From an uncultured Cohaesibacter sp. (GTDB lineage Bacteria > Pseudomonadota > Alphaproteobacteria > Rhizobiales > Cohaesibacteraceae): DNA of 64,000 nt. Positions within the stretch are counted from its first letter, which is position 1, and each line of letters opens with the position of its first letter. Location: NCBI RefSeq assembly GCF_963662805.1, contig NZ_OY759851.1:1-64000 (forward strand), read 5' to 3'. The position numbers were made by a program, and so were the translations under genes. Of the stretch, positions 26,706 through 35,004 are shown piece after piece. The notes beneath the pieces are model-generated. The model saw nothing but the letters and a program-made list of their open reading frames with translations, was not told where the DNA came from and did not search any database.

Positions 26706-28106
26706 CTAACTCTGTTTCTGGGCCATTTTGATCAAACCAGCAAGGACATTGGGATCGATGTCTCCGTTTGCAGAGCTAGAAACTTGAGGCTTGAACATGG
26801 CCTCGAAGATAATTTTCTTCTGTTCGTCTGTCAGTTTGTGCCCGTCTCTTGTGCCCATTTCGGAGTAAATCTGCGTCAATGCTTTGCGATAGCGAGCATC
26901 ACTGAACATGTTGAAGCCTTGCACAAACATCCGGCTGAAATGCTTCATGAGCCATGCAAGCAAAACAGCAGGAATGGTGATAACTGCGGCGCTCCATATA
27001 GGAGCCTCGGCGAATATCTTGATGTATTTTTCAAGTTTTTCAGGGTCATTGACGATTGGCATGAATTGCTCACCAAGAATATAGATTCCCCAGAGCAAAA
27101 GCCCGAAGGTGCCAAGGAACAAAACAAGGCCAGCAAATGCGAGAATTACGCTGTTCGTGGCGGTGGCACCCCATTCTTTTGCAGCAGGGCGCAATGCCAA
27201 TTTACGCTCCGCTTGTTCTTGCGTTGTCTGAAGGCGTGTTTGCAGAGTTTTGAGTTCTTGCTCTTGGACCCTCAAGCGCCCCGCATAATTGAGCGTGGAA
27301 ATTGCAAGTTCAGAAATGACTTTGGGGCCTTCACTCGCAGCCCATCCGATACCATGGACTGCGGCTTTGCCCGCGCCTTCACTTTCCACCCAAAGCTTCA
27401 GGGAGTAAGAGAGGTTTCGCTCTTCCTCACCCAACTCGCTATCTGTTTCATCAACCCCAGAAGAAAAATCGACGTCTGTCAGATAGGCAATTGCATACAG
27501 GCGCCTAAGTCTATCTCTAGATTGATCAAAAACGTAAAATCCAATGGAACTTTCTGGCAGAAGAATTCGATTTTCGCTTATGGCTTTTCCCAGCATCTTT
27601 ATTGGTTCAAATTTGCCCTCAAGTCGACCCAGATGCGCCTTTTCGAAAAGAGCGCATGTTTCATCAATATGAGAATGCCAATTGGGTGCGCTGCAGATCA
27701 ATTTCAGTTCGCCGATACGGCGTTTGGTTGTGGAGAGCCACTCGTCAAGTTCCTGACCGTTATTGAGTTTGATAAGAAACGTCTTCTCTGTGTTTGTTAT
27801 GGTAATTCCAGTGGAGCCATCCCACTCTTCGATTGGGAGGCGGAGCGGATCTTTTGGCTCCAGCTTTTTTTCAAAATACTGAGAAAGGCTAAGGCTTGCT
27901 GCGAGAAGCACTCCAAATGTAAAAACCGCGAATATTGCCAAAGCGGGGAGTTTCAGAATTCCAATTATCGGCTCACTATAAAAAAATATATCAATAACGA
28001 CCGTAACAACTATCGCTGCAATACTGAGCATAGTGAGAGATGCGAACACAGTAGCGGCAAAGGCCGAACTGTAAAAAGCGAGTTTACGTGTATTAATGAT
28101 TTTCAT
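26706..28106 (-). CDS. Multi-pass membrane protein, DUF6161-like
   Basis: 466 aa from ATG 28106; an N-terminal extension to a TTG at 28190 is possible. Two membrane helices near residues 15-80, a soluble region, a coiled coil (LRVQEQELKTLQTRLQTTQE, residues near 300), and two more helices (VILAFAGLVLFLGTFGLLLW and SAAVITIPAVLLAWLM). The C-terminal segment with LTDEQKKIIFEAMFKP resembles DUF6161 proteins; that call is from memory. AT-rich and opposed to the phage operon. Probably an envelope-located defence or exclusion protein, but unproven. Confidence 0.65.
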   Translation of the reverse strand: MKIINTRKLAFYSSAFAATVFASLTMLSIAAIVVTVVIDIFFYSEPIIGILKLPALAIFAVFTFGVLLAASLSLSQYFEKKLEPKDPLRLPIEEWDGSTGITITNTEKTFLIKLNNGQELDEWLSTTKRRIGELKLICSAPNWHSHIDETCALFEKAHLGRLEGKFEPIKMLGKAISENRILLPESSIGFYVFDQSRDRLRRLYAIAYLTDVDFSSGVDETDSELGEEERNLSYSLKLWVESEGAGKAAVHGIGWAASEGPKVISELAISTLNYAGRLRVQEQELKTLQTRLQTTQEQAERKLALRPAAKEWGATATNSVILAFAGLVLFLGTFGLLLWGIYILGEQFMPIVNDPEKLEKYIKIFAEAPIWSAAVITIPAVLLAWLMKHFSRMFVQGFNMFSDARYRKALTQIYSEMGTRDGHKLTDEQKKIIFEAMFKPQVSSSANGDIDPNVLAGLIKMAQKQS

Positions 28107-28178
28107 AAATCGGGCCCAGTTTTCGTTTGTTCCGAATGTATATTGTTCTTGCTTAGGTTGTGTATCAACCCTGCCTAT

Positions 28179-28207
28179 TTGACAATCCAACCAAATACGC
28201 GCATGAT
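28179..28207 (+). promoter_or_regulatory. Candidate rightward promoter for leader RNA
   Basis: -35 TTGACA (28179-28184), 17-bp spacer, -10 CATGAT (28202-28207). It would start transcription near 28213, just at the beginning of the structured leader. It restarts rightward expression after the two opposing cargo genes. Confidence 0.5.
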
Positions 28208-28212
28208 TCCGG

Positions 28213-28440
28213 GTGAGGCGTCAGAACCTCTTTTGCTAGCGGACACCGCACCCGTCAGTCAGCGGTATTTTTGTGCCCGTAATCCAGTCAATGGCCGGAT
28301 TGCGTGCGCGCTCGCCTATGGGCGGGAGGGCGGTGAATACAATACCCTTCGGGGGAATAAGCCCGCCTGTCTAGCACAGGTTCTGAACCTCCCGCTCACC
28401 AGTGGGTCGTCAGAAGCTCTCTGTGAGTGGTGTTTTAACG
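28213..28440 (+). ncRNA. Structured leader RNA, C4-antisense-like candidate
   Basis: No supported gene lies in 28107-28460. The RNA contains hairpins CCTGT-ctagc-ACAGG (28366-28380) and AGGTTC-t-GAACCT (28378-28390), a GGCGGG/CCCGCC pairing (28321-28326 with 28361-28366), and a repeated GTC(G)TCAGAAnCTCT block near 28219 and 28409. TCAGAACCT (28221-28229) is complementary to AGGTTCTGA (28378-28386). The layout recalls phage P1-type C4 antisense RNAs, which lie upstream of antirepressor-type genes. Confidence 0.35.
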
Positions 28441-28460
28441 CCATGCTAGGGGCTTTTGTG

Positions 28461-28721
28461 ATGACTTGCCATTCCTCAAGGCAGAGGCGCTCTTGCGCTC
28501 TGTCTCATTGCCTAGACCAGATAGACCTTGCTTTGGAGGCCGAACGCACGCTGATCGATGCGATGCTGTTCGTCGCCAACGAAACCCTCTGCGATGGCCG
28601 TGAAGGCCCAATGCTGCACGGTCTGCTCTTCCTTCTAAGCGAACATCAAGACAGAACCGAACAAGCCGCTTCTGATGCGCACAAGGTGCTCAGGCAGTTC
28701 AAGCAATGTGAGGTGGCGTGA
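28461..28721 (+). CDS. Hypothetical phage protein
   Basis: 86 aa from ATG 28461, AGGGG 8 nt upstream. Helical: QIDLALEAERTLIDAMLFVA and LLFLLSEHQDRTEQAASDAH. First gene after the structured leader. The same frame stays open far upstream through two minus-strand genes, but that is antisense shadow. Overlaps the next gene by ATGA-type coupling. Confidence 0.55.
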   Translation: MTCHSSRQRRSCALSHCLDQIDLALEAERTLIDAMLFVANETLCDGREGPMLHGLLFLLSEHQDRTEQAASDAHKVLRQFKQCEVA

Positions 28722-28942
28722 TGGGTGATTGCTTGCGTATCGTGGCTGCTGTGCTGCTCTGGTTGCTTGTCCTCTTCTACGTCATCGGTGTGCCGCTGCT
28801 TGTCTTGTTGTTGCCTGAGCCGCTGGTGCGGGCTCCTGAGTGGCTGTCTGGCGCTCTTCACGCTGCGGGATATGGCCTGCTTGCCTTGTGGCTGATCGGG
28901 ACTGAACTCTATCTGAGATGGGAGGACGCGCGGCATGGATGA
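28721..28942 (+). CDS. Small membrane protein
   Basis: 73 aa from ATG 28721. Two hydrophobic helices: LRIVAAVLLWLLVLFYVIGV and LHAAGYGLLALWLIGTELYL. Unknown role. It overlaps both neighbours by a few bases and is therefore translationally coupled. Confidence 0.6.
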   Translation: MGDCLRIVAAVLLWLLVLFYVIGVPLLVLLLPEPLVRAPEWLSGALHAAGYGLLALWLIGTELYLRWEDARHG

Positions 28943-29255
28943 GATCTGCATTCATCGGTCAGTACCTAACAGCGACCATACTGAGCTGTGCAAAGAGATC
29001 TTCGAGGCTGGCTTGAGTTTGGAAGCGTTGGGGTTGCTTGCCTACCTGCATTACAAAGCCGCAACTGAACGTTTCGACCCAAAGGAAGCGCGTCGGGCGA
29101 TGGGTTTGGGGCGCGACAAGTATTGCCGCATCATGCGCGAGTTGTTGGCGTCTGGCTGGGTGGTCAGGCAACAGGTGCGCAATCCAGCAACACAAGCGTT
29201 CAGCGGCACTGAATATATTCTCCGCAGCTCTCCGGGCGAAGGGGGTGCAACATGA
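28935..29255 (+). CDS. Winged-helix-like phage protein
   Basis: 106 aa. LSLEALGLLAYLHYKAATER then ARRAMGLGRDKYCRIMRELL and SGWVVRQQVRN has the layout of a winged helix, as in replication initiators and DnaD-type proteins. It directly precedes the O-like replication gene and overlaps it by ATGA, supporting a role in replication initiation. Confidence 0.6.
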   Translation: MDEICIHRSVPNSDHTELCKEIFEAGLSLEALGLLAYLHYKAATERFDPKEARRAMGLGRDKYCRIMRELLASGWVVRQQVRNPATQAFSGTEYILRSSPGEGGAT

Positions 29256-30043
29256 GTGTTCTTGTGTCCAATTGGGCTTGGGGGCTGCAATGCGTGCAGG
29301 GGACGACCAAGCTTGTTCTGATGGCGCTGGCGGACAGTGCGGACGACACCGGCGCATGCTGGCCGCGTGTTGATACGATCGCGCATAAAGCGACAGCGAG
29401 CCGCGCGACGGTGAAGCGAGCACTCAAGAAGCTTGAAGAGATTGGCTTGCTCAGACGGAAAGAACGCCTCCGCGAGGACGGCTCGCAGGCATCAAACGTG
29501 TATCATTTGGCGGTTGGGATTGACGTTCCAACGCCTGAAATCACGCTTGATGAGCAAGACGAGCTTGAGCTGGAAACCGCAGAAAAGGTGGGGGCTCAAA
29601 ATGAGCCCCTAGGGGTTCAAATTGAGCCGGGAGGGGTTCACAGGCGAACCGGGGAGGGGTTCATAGGTGAGCCGGGGAGGGGGTCACCAGTGAGCCCCCA
29701 TATAGAACCACCAATTAAACCACCATTTGAACCAACCCTTACCCTTTCGGGCCACGGCTTGTCGCCTGCCTCGTTCGGAGAGCCTCAACGGCAGAAGCGA
29801 TCACGGCGCAAGCGGGATCGTGACAAGCTGGTTGAGCCTGAGCGACGGCAGGTGATCGTGTGGAAGGACAGCGAACCGTGGAAGGCTTGGGCCGCAACGC
29901 GGTCAAGGCCGTGGCCAACGGTCGACATGAGGGACCCTGCAACGGGTCGGTTCAAACCGGGGTGGCACTTCCCCAGCAAATGGCCGCCAGGTCACCCACA
30001 AGCGGAAAGATCGCAGGGCGGGCAAGAAGGCGAAGGAGGCTAG
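29252..30043 (+). CDS. O-like phage replication initiator (HTH)
   Basis: 263 aa. The N-terminal helix-turn-helix domain (ACWPRVDTIAHKATASRATV, KRALKKLEEIGLLRRKERL) is like phage replication protein O and relatives. Residues about 110-150 are low-complexity because the DNA there consists of five dyad iterons (29591-29699). The C-terminal half is very basic with RQKRSRRKRDRDK. As in lambda, the origin seems to lie inside the initiator gene. Confidence 0.7.
   Translation: MSVLVSNWAWGLQCVQGTTKLVLMALADSADDTGACWPRVDTIAHKATASRATVKRALKKLEEIGLLRRKERLREDGSQASNVYHLAVGIDVPTPEITLDEQDELELETAEKVGAQNEPLGVQIEPGGVHRRTGEGFIGEPGRGSPVSPHIEPPIKPPFEPTLTLSGHGLSPASFGEPQRQKRSRRKRDRDKLVEPERRQVIVWKDSEPWKAWAATRSRPWPTVDMRDPATGRFKPGWHFPSKWPPGHPQAERSQGGQEGEGG
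29591..29699 (+). repeat. Five origin-like dyad iterons inside the O-like gene
   Basis: Dyads: GGGGCTCA-aaa-TGAGCCCC (29591-29609), GGTTCA-aat-TGAGCC (29614-29628), GGTTCA-cagg-CGAACC (29635-29650), GGTTCA-tagg-TGAGCC (29658-29673), GGGTCA-ccag-TGAGCC (29681-29696). Pitch 21-23 bp. They are followed at once by an AT-rich stretch (29700-29743). Confidence 0.65.
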
Positions 30044-30046
30044 ACC

Positions 30047-30427
30047 ATGCCAAAGGCGCCAAGCACATTCGCGGCACCATGGGCACCAAAACGGGATCGG
30101 GTGGCGAGCAACAAGGATCACGACAAGGAACGGCGCAAGCGACACCCTTGGCGCAACTGGTACAAGCTCGTAACATGGAAGAGGATTAGAGAGCAGCGCC
30201 TAGCAGCCGATCCGCTGTGCGTGATGTGCCTGGCAGAAGGGAGAACCACGGTGGCGACGGTGGTTGATCATCGCATTCCGCACAAGGGCGATCGCGAACT
30301 ATTCTTCAGCTATGCCAACACGCAAAGCCTATGTGAGACACATCACAACCGCGACAAGCAACGCATGGAAGCGCGCGGCGAAGTGAACACCCAACCACCA
30401 GCCTCCGAACCTGATGTCTATTTTTAA
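30047..30427 (+). CDS. HNH endonuclease
   Basis: 126 aa. CVMC and CETHH zinc ligands flank the HNH core: VVDHRIPHKGDRELFF with the catalytic His in the DH pair, and Asn/His in ETHHNRDKQR. HNH nucleases beside the terminase genes assist cleavage at cos ends in HK97-like phages. Placed 3 bp after the O-like gene. Confidence 0.88.
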   Translation: MPKAPSTFAAPWAPKRDRVASNKDHDKERRKRHPWRNWYKLVTWKRIREQRLAADPLCVMCLAEGRTTVATVVDHRIPHKGDRELFFSYANTQSLCETHHNRDKQRMEARGEVNTQPPASEPDVYF

Positions 30428-30547
30428 AGGGAGGGGGGGATCAAATCTCTACACCCCACCCCATCGGGACCGGCGGGGTATATTTGTTTTTACGAGGCTG
30501 GAATTGAAAAGGAAAAGCCCATTTACTAAAGAATTACATGAAGTTAA
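30428..30547. other. Candidate cos region
   Basis: A non-coding gap between HNH nuclease and terminase small subunit (now split by a cargo gene) is where HK97-type phages carry cos. It holds a G-run, ACCCCACCCC and ATCGGGACCGGCGGGG at 30464-30479, a GC-rich partial dyad, flanked by AT-rich DNA. No cut site can be fixed from sequence alone. Confidence 0.25.
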
Positions 30548-31282
30548 TTAAAGATCCCGTTCTTTATTATTGTCTGTTGAACCCTTAAGCTTCTGAACGA
30601 TGTTATCGGACAGCTTTGTAGCGTCAACTAGGGGGAACAGGTAAGCGTCTTTTCGAGCCATTACCGCGAGATGTTTTTCGATCTTCTCCAAAGACTCGCT
30701 CGATTTTTTTTCAATTGATTTTTCTACAATACCAGGCAGACCTTCAAACTGTTGAATGTCAAGGACAAACATCTGCTCTTTTTTATGTCCGGTAACTGTC
30801 TTGTAATATATATTTACAGTGAAAGGTTTTAGAGTTCCAATTTCTTCGTCATTGATCTTTCCAAATAGTTGAAAGCCAATACCAAAAAGAAAACTGATTC
30901 CCTCTCCTTGTGGTATTGCAGTTATTGGCGCTCTTGTTTCGCTATCTTTAAAAATGACATTGTGATCTAAGAAATCTTGCTTGTCGTTTTCGATTTTGAA
31001 TCGAATATCAAAGGCTGGACCAGTGCCGACATTCGAAATGTTTAGACAAACTGCGCCGGTCCCGTTTCTGTGAGGTAGTAGATAAGCTATTACTTCAGGA
31101 TTGAACCCTGCCTTTCTTAATGATCTGTTCTCTATCCAGAGAAATATTGTAATAATTGCAAGTACAGATGAAGCGAAAGCAGTAATTGCTGGGGAGTAGT
31201 AATTTGCAAGTTCAGAAATAGAGTGTTCATTGTTTGAACACAGGTCACTCAAAAACTGCAATATGCTCTCGATAAGCAACAT
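30548..31282 (-). CDS. Membrane-anchored hypothetical protein, cargo
   Basis: 244 aa from ATG 31282, GAAGG 5 nt upstream; the longer frame upstream overlaps the terminase gene and is rejected. One membrane helix, AITAFASSVLAIITIFLWIE (residues about 27-46), then a beta-rich domain (LNISNVGTGPAFDIRFKIEN) and a C-terminal coiled part (SIEKKSSESLEKIEKHL). AT-rich and opposite to the late operon. It wedges between cos/HNH and terS. Function unknown; exclusion or defence is plausible. Confidence 0.65.
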   Translation of the reverse strand: MLLIESILQFLSDLCSNNEHSISELANYYSPAITAFASSVLAIITIFLWIENRSLRKAGFNPEVIAYLLPHRNGTGAVCLNISNVGTGPAFDIRFKIENDKQDFLDHNVIFKDSETRAPITAIPQGEGISFLFGIGFQLFGKINDEEIGTLKPFTVNIYYKTVTGHKKEQMFVLDIQQFEGLPGIVEKSIEKKSSESLEKIEKHLAVMARKDAYLFPLVDATKLSDNIVQKLKGSTDNNKERDL

Positions 31283-31499
31283 TCTACCTTCGCCCCAAAA
31301 CGCCACGGTTGCCGTATTTAATCTGCCTATTTTGTCTTTGGCAATGCGCATAAAGCAGAGACTTATCAACCGATCTGGAAAAGCGTCCAGCATGATCGGG
31401 CTGGCAGATTGCCTCTGTTGGTTCCTTTCGCTGGTTGTGGAAAGGGGTGCGCGGTGAAGTGTTGAGCTTTTGTTGCGCACCCAGCTTAACGGGGTTGAT

Positions 31500-31958
31500 A
31501 TGGCGCGCGGACGCAAACCAGATCTAGAGAATGTTGTGCCGATGAAGGCTGAGGGCGGGGTTCCTTTTGAAGAACGCTGCGCGCGGCTGGCTGCTGATTT
31601 GAAGCCGTTTGACCTGTCCGAGTATGAGGCGCGCGTCTGGGACAGGATCGCGCCACAACTGGCCATGCAAGAGCGGCTGAAGCCGCATTTCGTTGACACG
31701 GTTGCCGAGTATTGCCGCGCGTTGATGCGCATGCGGTCGCTACGCATGACGCTGCACGATGAGGGCGAGACTTACACGGTCAAGGGCCGCAATGGCGAGC
31801 AACACAAATCCCGTCCTGAAGTCGCACAGTTAAACGAGACCTGGCGGCAATGGCGCAACCTGACTGCAGCGCTGGGGCTGACGCCAGCCGATGAACGGGG
31901 CCTTGCTGCGGGCAATGGCGATCTATTTGACAATCCCTTTGAAAATCTGGGCGGTTAG
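31500..31958 (+). CDS. Phage terminase small subunit (P27 family)
   Basis: 152 aa from ATG 31500 with GGGG 5 nt upstream. It has the typical ARGRKPDLENVVPMK start, FDLSEYEARVWDRIAPQLA, the YCRALMRMRSLRMTL helix and SRPEVAQLNETWRQWRNLTA, then LGLTPADERGL. It recognises packaging sites and loads TerL, which follows after 2 bp. Confidence 0.85.
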   Translation: MARGRKPDLENVVPMKAEGGVPFEERCARLAADLKPFDLSEYEARVWDRIAPQLAMQERLKPHFVDTVAEYCRALMRMRSLRMTLHDEGETYTVKGRNGEQHKSRPEVAQLNETWRQWRNLTAALGLTPADERGLAAGNGDLFDNPFENLGG

Positions 31959-31960
31959 GC

Positions 31961-33673
31961 ATGGGGGCGCTTGTGATCGATCCTGCCAGCCATTCCCTGA
32001 CCGCGTCGGCGTTTCAGTATGCTGATGACGTGCTGTCGGGCAGGATGCCTGCCTGCCGGTGGGTTCGGCTCGCCTGCGAGCGACACAAGCGCGATTTGGA
32101 ACGATCGGAAAGCTCGGATTGGCCCTATCGGTTCAATGCGGCGCAGGCTGAGAAGGCGCTGAAGTTTGTTGAACTGATGCCGCATACAAAAGGCAAATGG
32201 GCGGCACAGAACGAAAGACTCGTGCTTGAGCCTTGGCAACGGTTCTTTGTGGCGTCAATCTTCGGATGGGTGCACAAGGCAACAAGCCTTCGGCGGTTTC
32301 GTGAGGCGAGGCTCAAGGTGCCACGCAAGAACGGCAAATCAGCCTTGGCGGCTGGTATCGGCAATTACATGCTGACCGCTGACGGTGAATTCGGGGCCGA
32401 GGTCTACTCGGGCGCGACGACACAAAAGCAAGCTTTCGAGGTCTTCAAGCCTGCGCGCCTGATGGCGAAAAAGACGCCCATGTTCTGCAGGGCTTTCGGT
32501 GTCACGGTTGCGGCGCAAAAGCTCGAGACAGCAACGGGCGGGGTGTTTGAACCGATCGTGGGGGATCCGGGGGATGGTGCGTCGCCATCCTGTTCGATCG
32601 TTGACGAGTATCACGAACACAAGACAGACAAGCTTTACGATACGATGAAAACCGGCATGGGCGCGCGCGAACAGCCGCTTATGCTGGTGATTACCACGGC
32701 GGGCGACAATATCGCGGGGCCTTGTTATCTGGCCTTTGACGAGCTGAAAAACGTTCTTGAAGGTGTCATCGAAGATGATGAACTGTTCGGGCTGATTTAC
32801 ACGATCGATGACGGGGACGAGTGGACAGATCCCGCGAACCTAGTCAAGGCCAATCCAAACTTTGGGGTTTCGGTCAGCGCGGACTTCCTGCGCTCGGAAC
32901 TGGCCAAGGCGATCCGCTCGCCACGCAATCAGGCGCGGTTCAAGACAAAGCACCTCAATATCTGGATTGCTGCGCGATCGGCCTATTTCAACATGGAAGA
33001 CTGGCGACGGCAGGGCAATCCGGGCCTGATCATTCCGCAAGGCGATGACGTGGCGCGCTTCGGGGCGCTGGACCTGTCCAGCAAGCTCGATATCACCGCG
33101 AGCCTGTCGCTGTGGCGCAAGCTGATCGATGGCCAGCACCATTATTTTGTGGTCGCACCGCATTTCTATTTGCCGGAAGAGACGGCGGACAATCCCGAGA
33201 ATAAGCATTACGCGGAATGGAAAGACAGCGGCGCACTGACCGTGACCGATGGCAATATCATCGATTTCGAGGTCATCAAGGGCGACATCGAAGACGATCA
33301 CGACGCATTCCCGTTTGAACGCATTGGCTATGATCCTTGGGGCGCGACGCAGCTTGTCCAGCAAATCCAGGATGAATTGCATATTGAAGCGGTGGAATAT
33401 CCGCAACGGGTGGCGAACCTGTCCGAGCCCATGAAGTGGGTTGAGGCCTTGCTGAAGGCAGGGCGCTTGCACCATGACGGCAATCCGGTGCTGACCTGGA
33501 TGGTTTCCAACGTGATCGCCAAGCCGGATGCAAACGACAACGTCTTCCCGCGAAAACCTTCGAACGAAAAGAAGATTGACGGCGCTGTTGCGCTGATCAT
33601 GGCGCTTGGCCTTGCCATGGCTGAGGACCAGGACAAAGAGGGCGACATGGATAGCTATTTTGCATCCCTGTGA
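31961..33673 (+). CDS. Phage terminase large subunit
   Basis: 570-aa packaging motor. ATPase domain: Walker A-type KVPRKNGKSALAAGIG and Walker B SIVDEYHEH. C-terminal RuvC-like nuclease: acidic residues in GALDLSSKLDITA, in GYDPWGATQLV, and near the end in EKKIDGAVALIMAL. It cleaves concatemers and pumps DNA through the portal. First of a fully rightward late operon. Confidence 0.95.
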   Translation: MGALVIDPASHSLTASAFQYADDVLSGRMPACRWVRLACERHKRDLERSESSDWPYRFNAAQAEKALKFVELMPHTKGKWAAQNERLVLEPWQRFFVASIFGWVHKATSLRRFREARLKVPRKNGKSALAAGIGNYMLTADGEFGAEVYSGATTQKQAFEVFKPARLMAKKTPMFCRAFGVTVAAQKLETATGGVFEPIVGDPGDGASPSCSIVDEYHEHKTDKLYDTMKTGMGAREQPLMLVITTAGDNIAGPCYLAFDELKNVLEGVIEDDELFGLIYTIDDGDEWTDPANLVKANPNFGVSVSADFLRSELAKAIRSPRNQARFKTKHLNIWIAARSAYFNMEDWRRQGNPGLIIPQGDDVARFGALDLSSKLDITASLSLWRKLIDGQHHYFVVAPHFYLPEETADNPENKHYAEWKDSGALTVTDGNIIDFEVIKGDIEDDHDAFPFERIGYDPWGATQLVQQIQDELHIEAVEYPQRVANLSEPMKWVEALLKAGRLHHDGNPVLTWMVSNVIAKPDANDNVFPRKPSNEKKIDGAVALIMALGLAMAEDQDKEGDMDSYFASL

Positions 33674-33804
33674 ACCCCGCTTTTCCGGACTTGGTTGGAC
33701 AGTGAGTGCAGAAGATATCAACCGATTGCGAGGCGCTGTTAGCCTCGTTCCATCAGTTTGTTGCCAACAAACGCAATCAAATGTGCATCAATCGGAGGTG
33801 CCGC

Positions 33805-35004
33805 GTGAACCTTATCAATCGCATCAAGTCTGCTGTTGTTCGCAGCCTGACGATCCGCGAACCGAATGGCTGGGTCTCCGATGCATCGCGCGCGGACAGT
33901 GGCGAGCTTGTGACGTTTGAAACTGCCATGGCGCTTTCTGCGGTCTGGTCCTGTGTCAATCTGCTTTCCGGCACGATCGGCACCTTGCCACTTTCGGTCT
34001 ATCGAAAGGATGGTGAAAGCCGGATAGAGGCGGTCGATCATCCTCTTTATTCGGTGCTGCATGAAAGTCCGAATTTCAATCTGACTGCGGTGGACTTCTG
34101 GGAATTCATGGCTGCGGCCTTGGAGCTGAAGGGCAACGCCTTTGCGCGCAAGGTTAGAACCGGCGCAAGGATCGTTTCGCTCGAGCCGATTTATGCAGAA
34201 GTCTCCGTCACAAAAAACAATGATGGCAGTTTGCGCTATTGCTGGACGGAAGATGGCGAGCACTTCGATCTATTAGAAGACGATGTCTTGCACATTCGAG
34301 GCTTTGGCGGCAATGCGCTTGGCGGCTTCTCGACATTGCATTTTGCACGCCATTCCTTCGGCATCGCGCGGGCGGTCGATAAATCGGCGGGGTCTACGTT
34401 CAAGAACGGTTTGCGCCCGAGTGGTGCCCTGACCTTTGAGAAGTTTCTCACTGATGAGCAGCGCAAGACAGCCAATGAGACTCTAACCGAAAAATTTCTT
34501 GGTGCGGTCAATTCCGGGCGTCCTCTGATCCTCGAAGGTGGCACCAAGTGGGAGCCGCTGACGCTCAATCCTGAAGACGCCCAAATGCTGGAAAGCCGCA
34601 AATTCTCGGTGGAAGAGATTTGCCGGTTTTTCGGGGTGCCTCCGCATATGGTCGGCCATACCGAAAAGAACACGTCCTTCGGCACCGGCCTTGAACAGCA
34701 AACCCTCAGTTTTATCAAATTCACTTTGCGGCGGCGTTTGAAGCGCATCGAGCAGGCTTTGAAGAAACAGCTCTTAAGCCCTGCCGATCGTGCAGCTGGC
34801 TTCTATGTCGAATTCAACCTTGAGGGCCTTTTGCGCGGGGATAGCAAGGGGCGCGCCAATTTCTATCAATCCGGTCTGAACAACGGCTGGCTGACCATCA
34901 ACGAAGTGCGGAGACGAGAGAATTTGTCGCCTGTTGCGGGCGGCGATGTACCGCGCATGCAAATGCAGAATGTGCCAATTACGGAGGCGGGAAATGCAGA
35001 TTGA
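33805..35004 (+). CDS. HK97-family portal protein
   Basis: 399 aa from GTG 33805, which has GGAGG 6 nt upstream; in-frame upstream codons to 33706 lack such a site. Recognisable: TAMALSAVWSCVNLLSGTIG, the HPLYSVLHESPN loop, FKNGLRPSGALTFE, and SVEEICRFFGVPPHMVG with the conserved GVPPHMVG. Forms the dodecameric ring at the capsid vertex. Confidence 0.94.
   Translation: MNLINRIKSAVVRSLTIREPNGWVSDASRADSGELVTFETAMALSAVWSCVNLLSGTIGTLPLSVYRKDGESRIEAVDHPLYSVLHESPNFNLTAVDFWEFMAAALELKGNAFARKVRTGARIVSLEPIYAEVSVTKNNDGSLRYCWTEDGEHFDLLEDDVLHIRGFGGNALGGFSTLHFARHSFGIARAVDKSAGSTFKNGLRPSGALTFEKFLTDEQRKTANETLTEKFLGAVNSGRPLILEGGTKWEPLTLNPEDAQMLESRKFSVEEICRFFGVPPHMVGHTEKNTSFGTGLEQQTLSFIKFTLRRRLKRIEQALKKQLLSPADRAAGFYVEFNLEGLLRGDSKGRANFYQSGLNNGWLTINEVRRRENLSPVAGGDVPRMQMQNVPITEAGNAD

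Noticed and set aside
25992..28721. A 909-codon plus-strand open frame
   Set aside because: It runs antisense over two convincing minus-strand membrane genes and a structured leader; its translation is Cys/Phe-rich and domain-free. Only its last 86 codons are kept as a gene.
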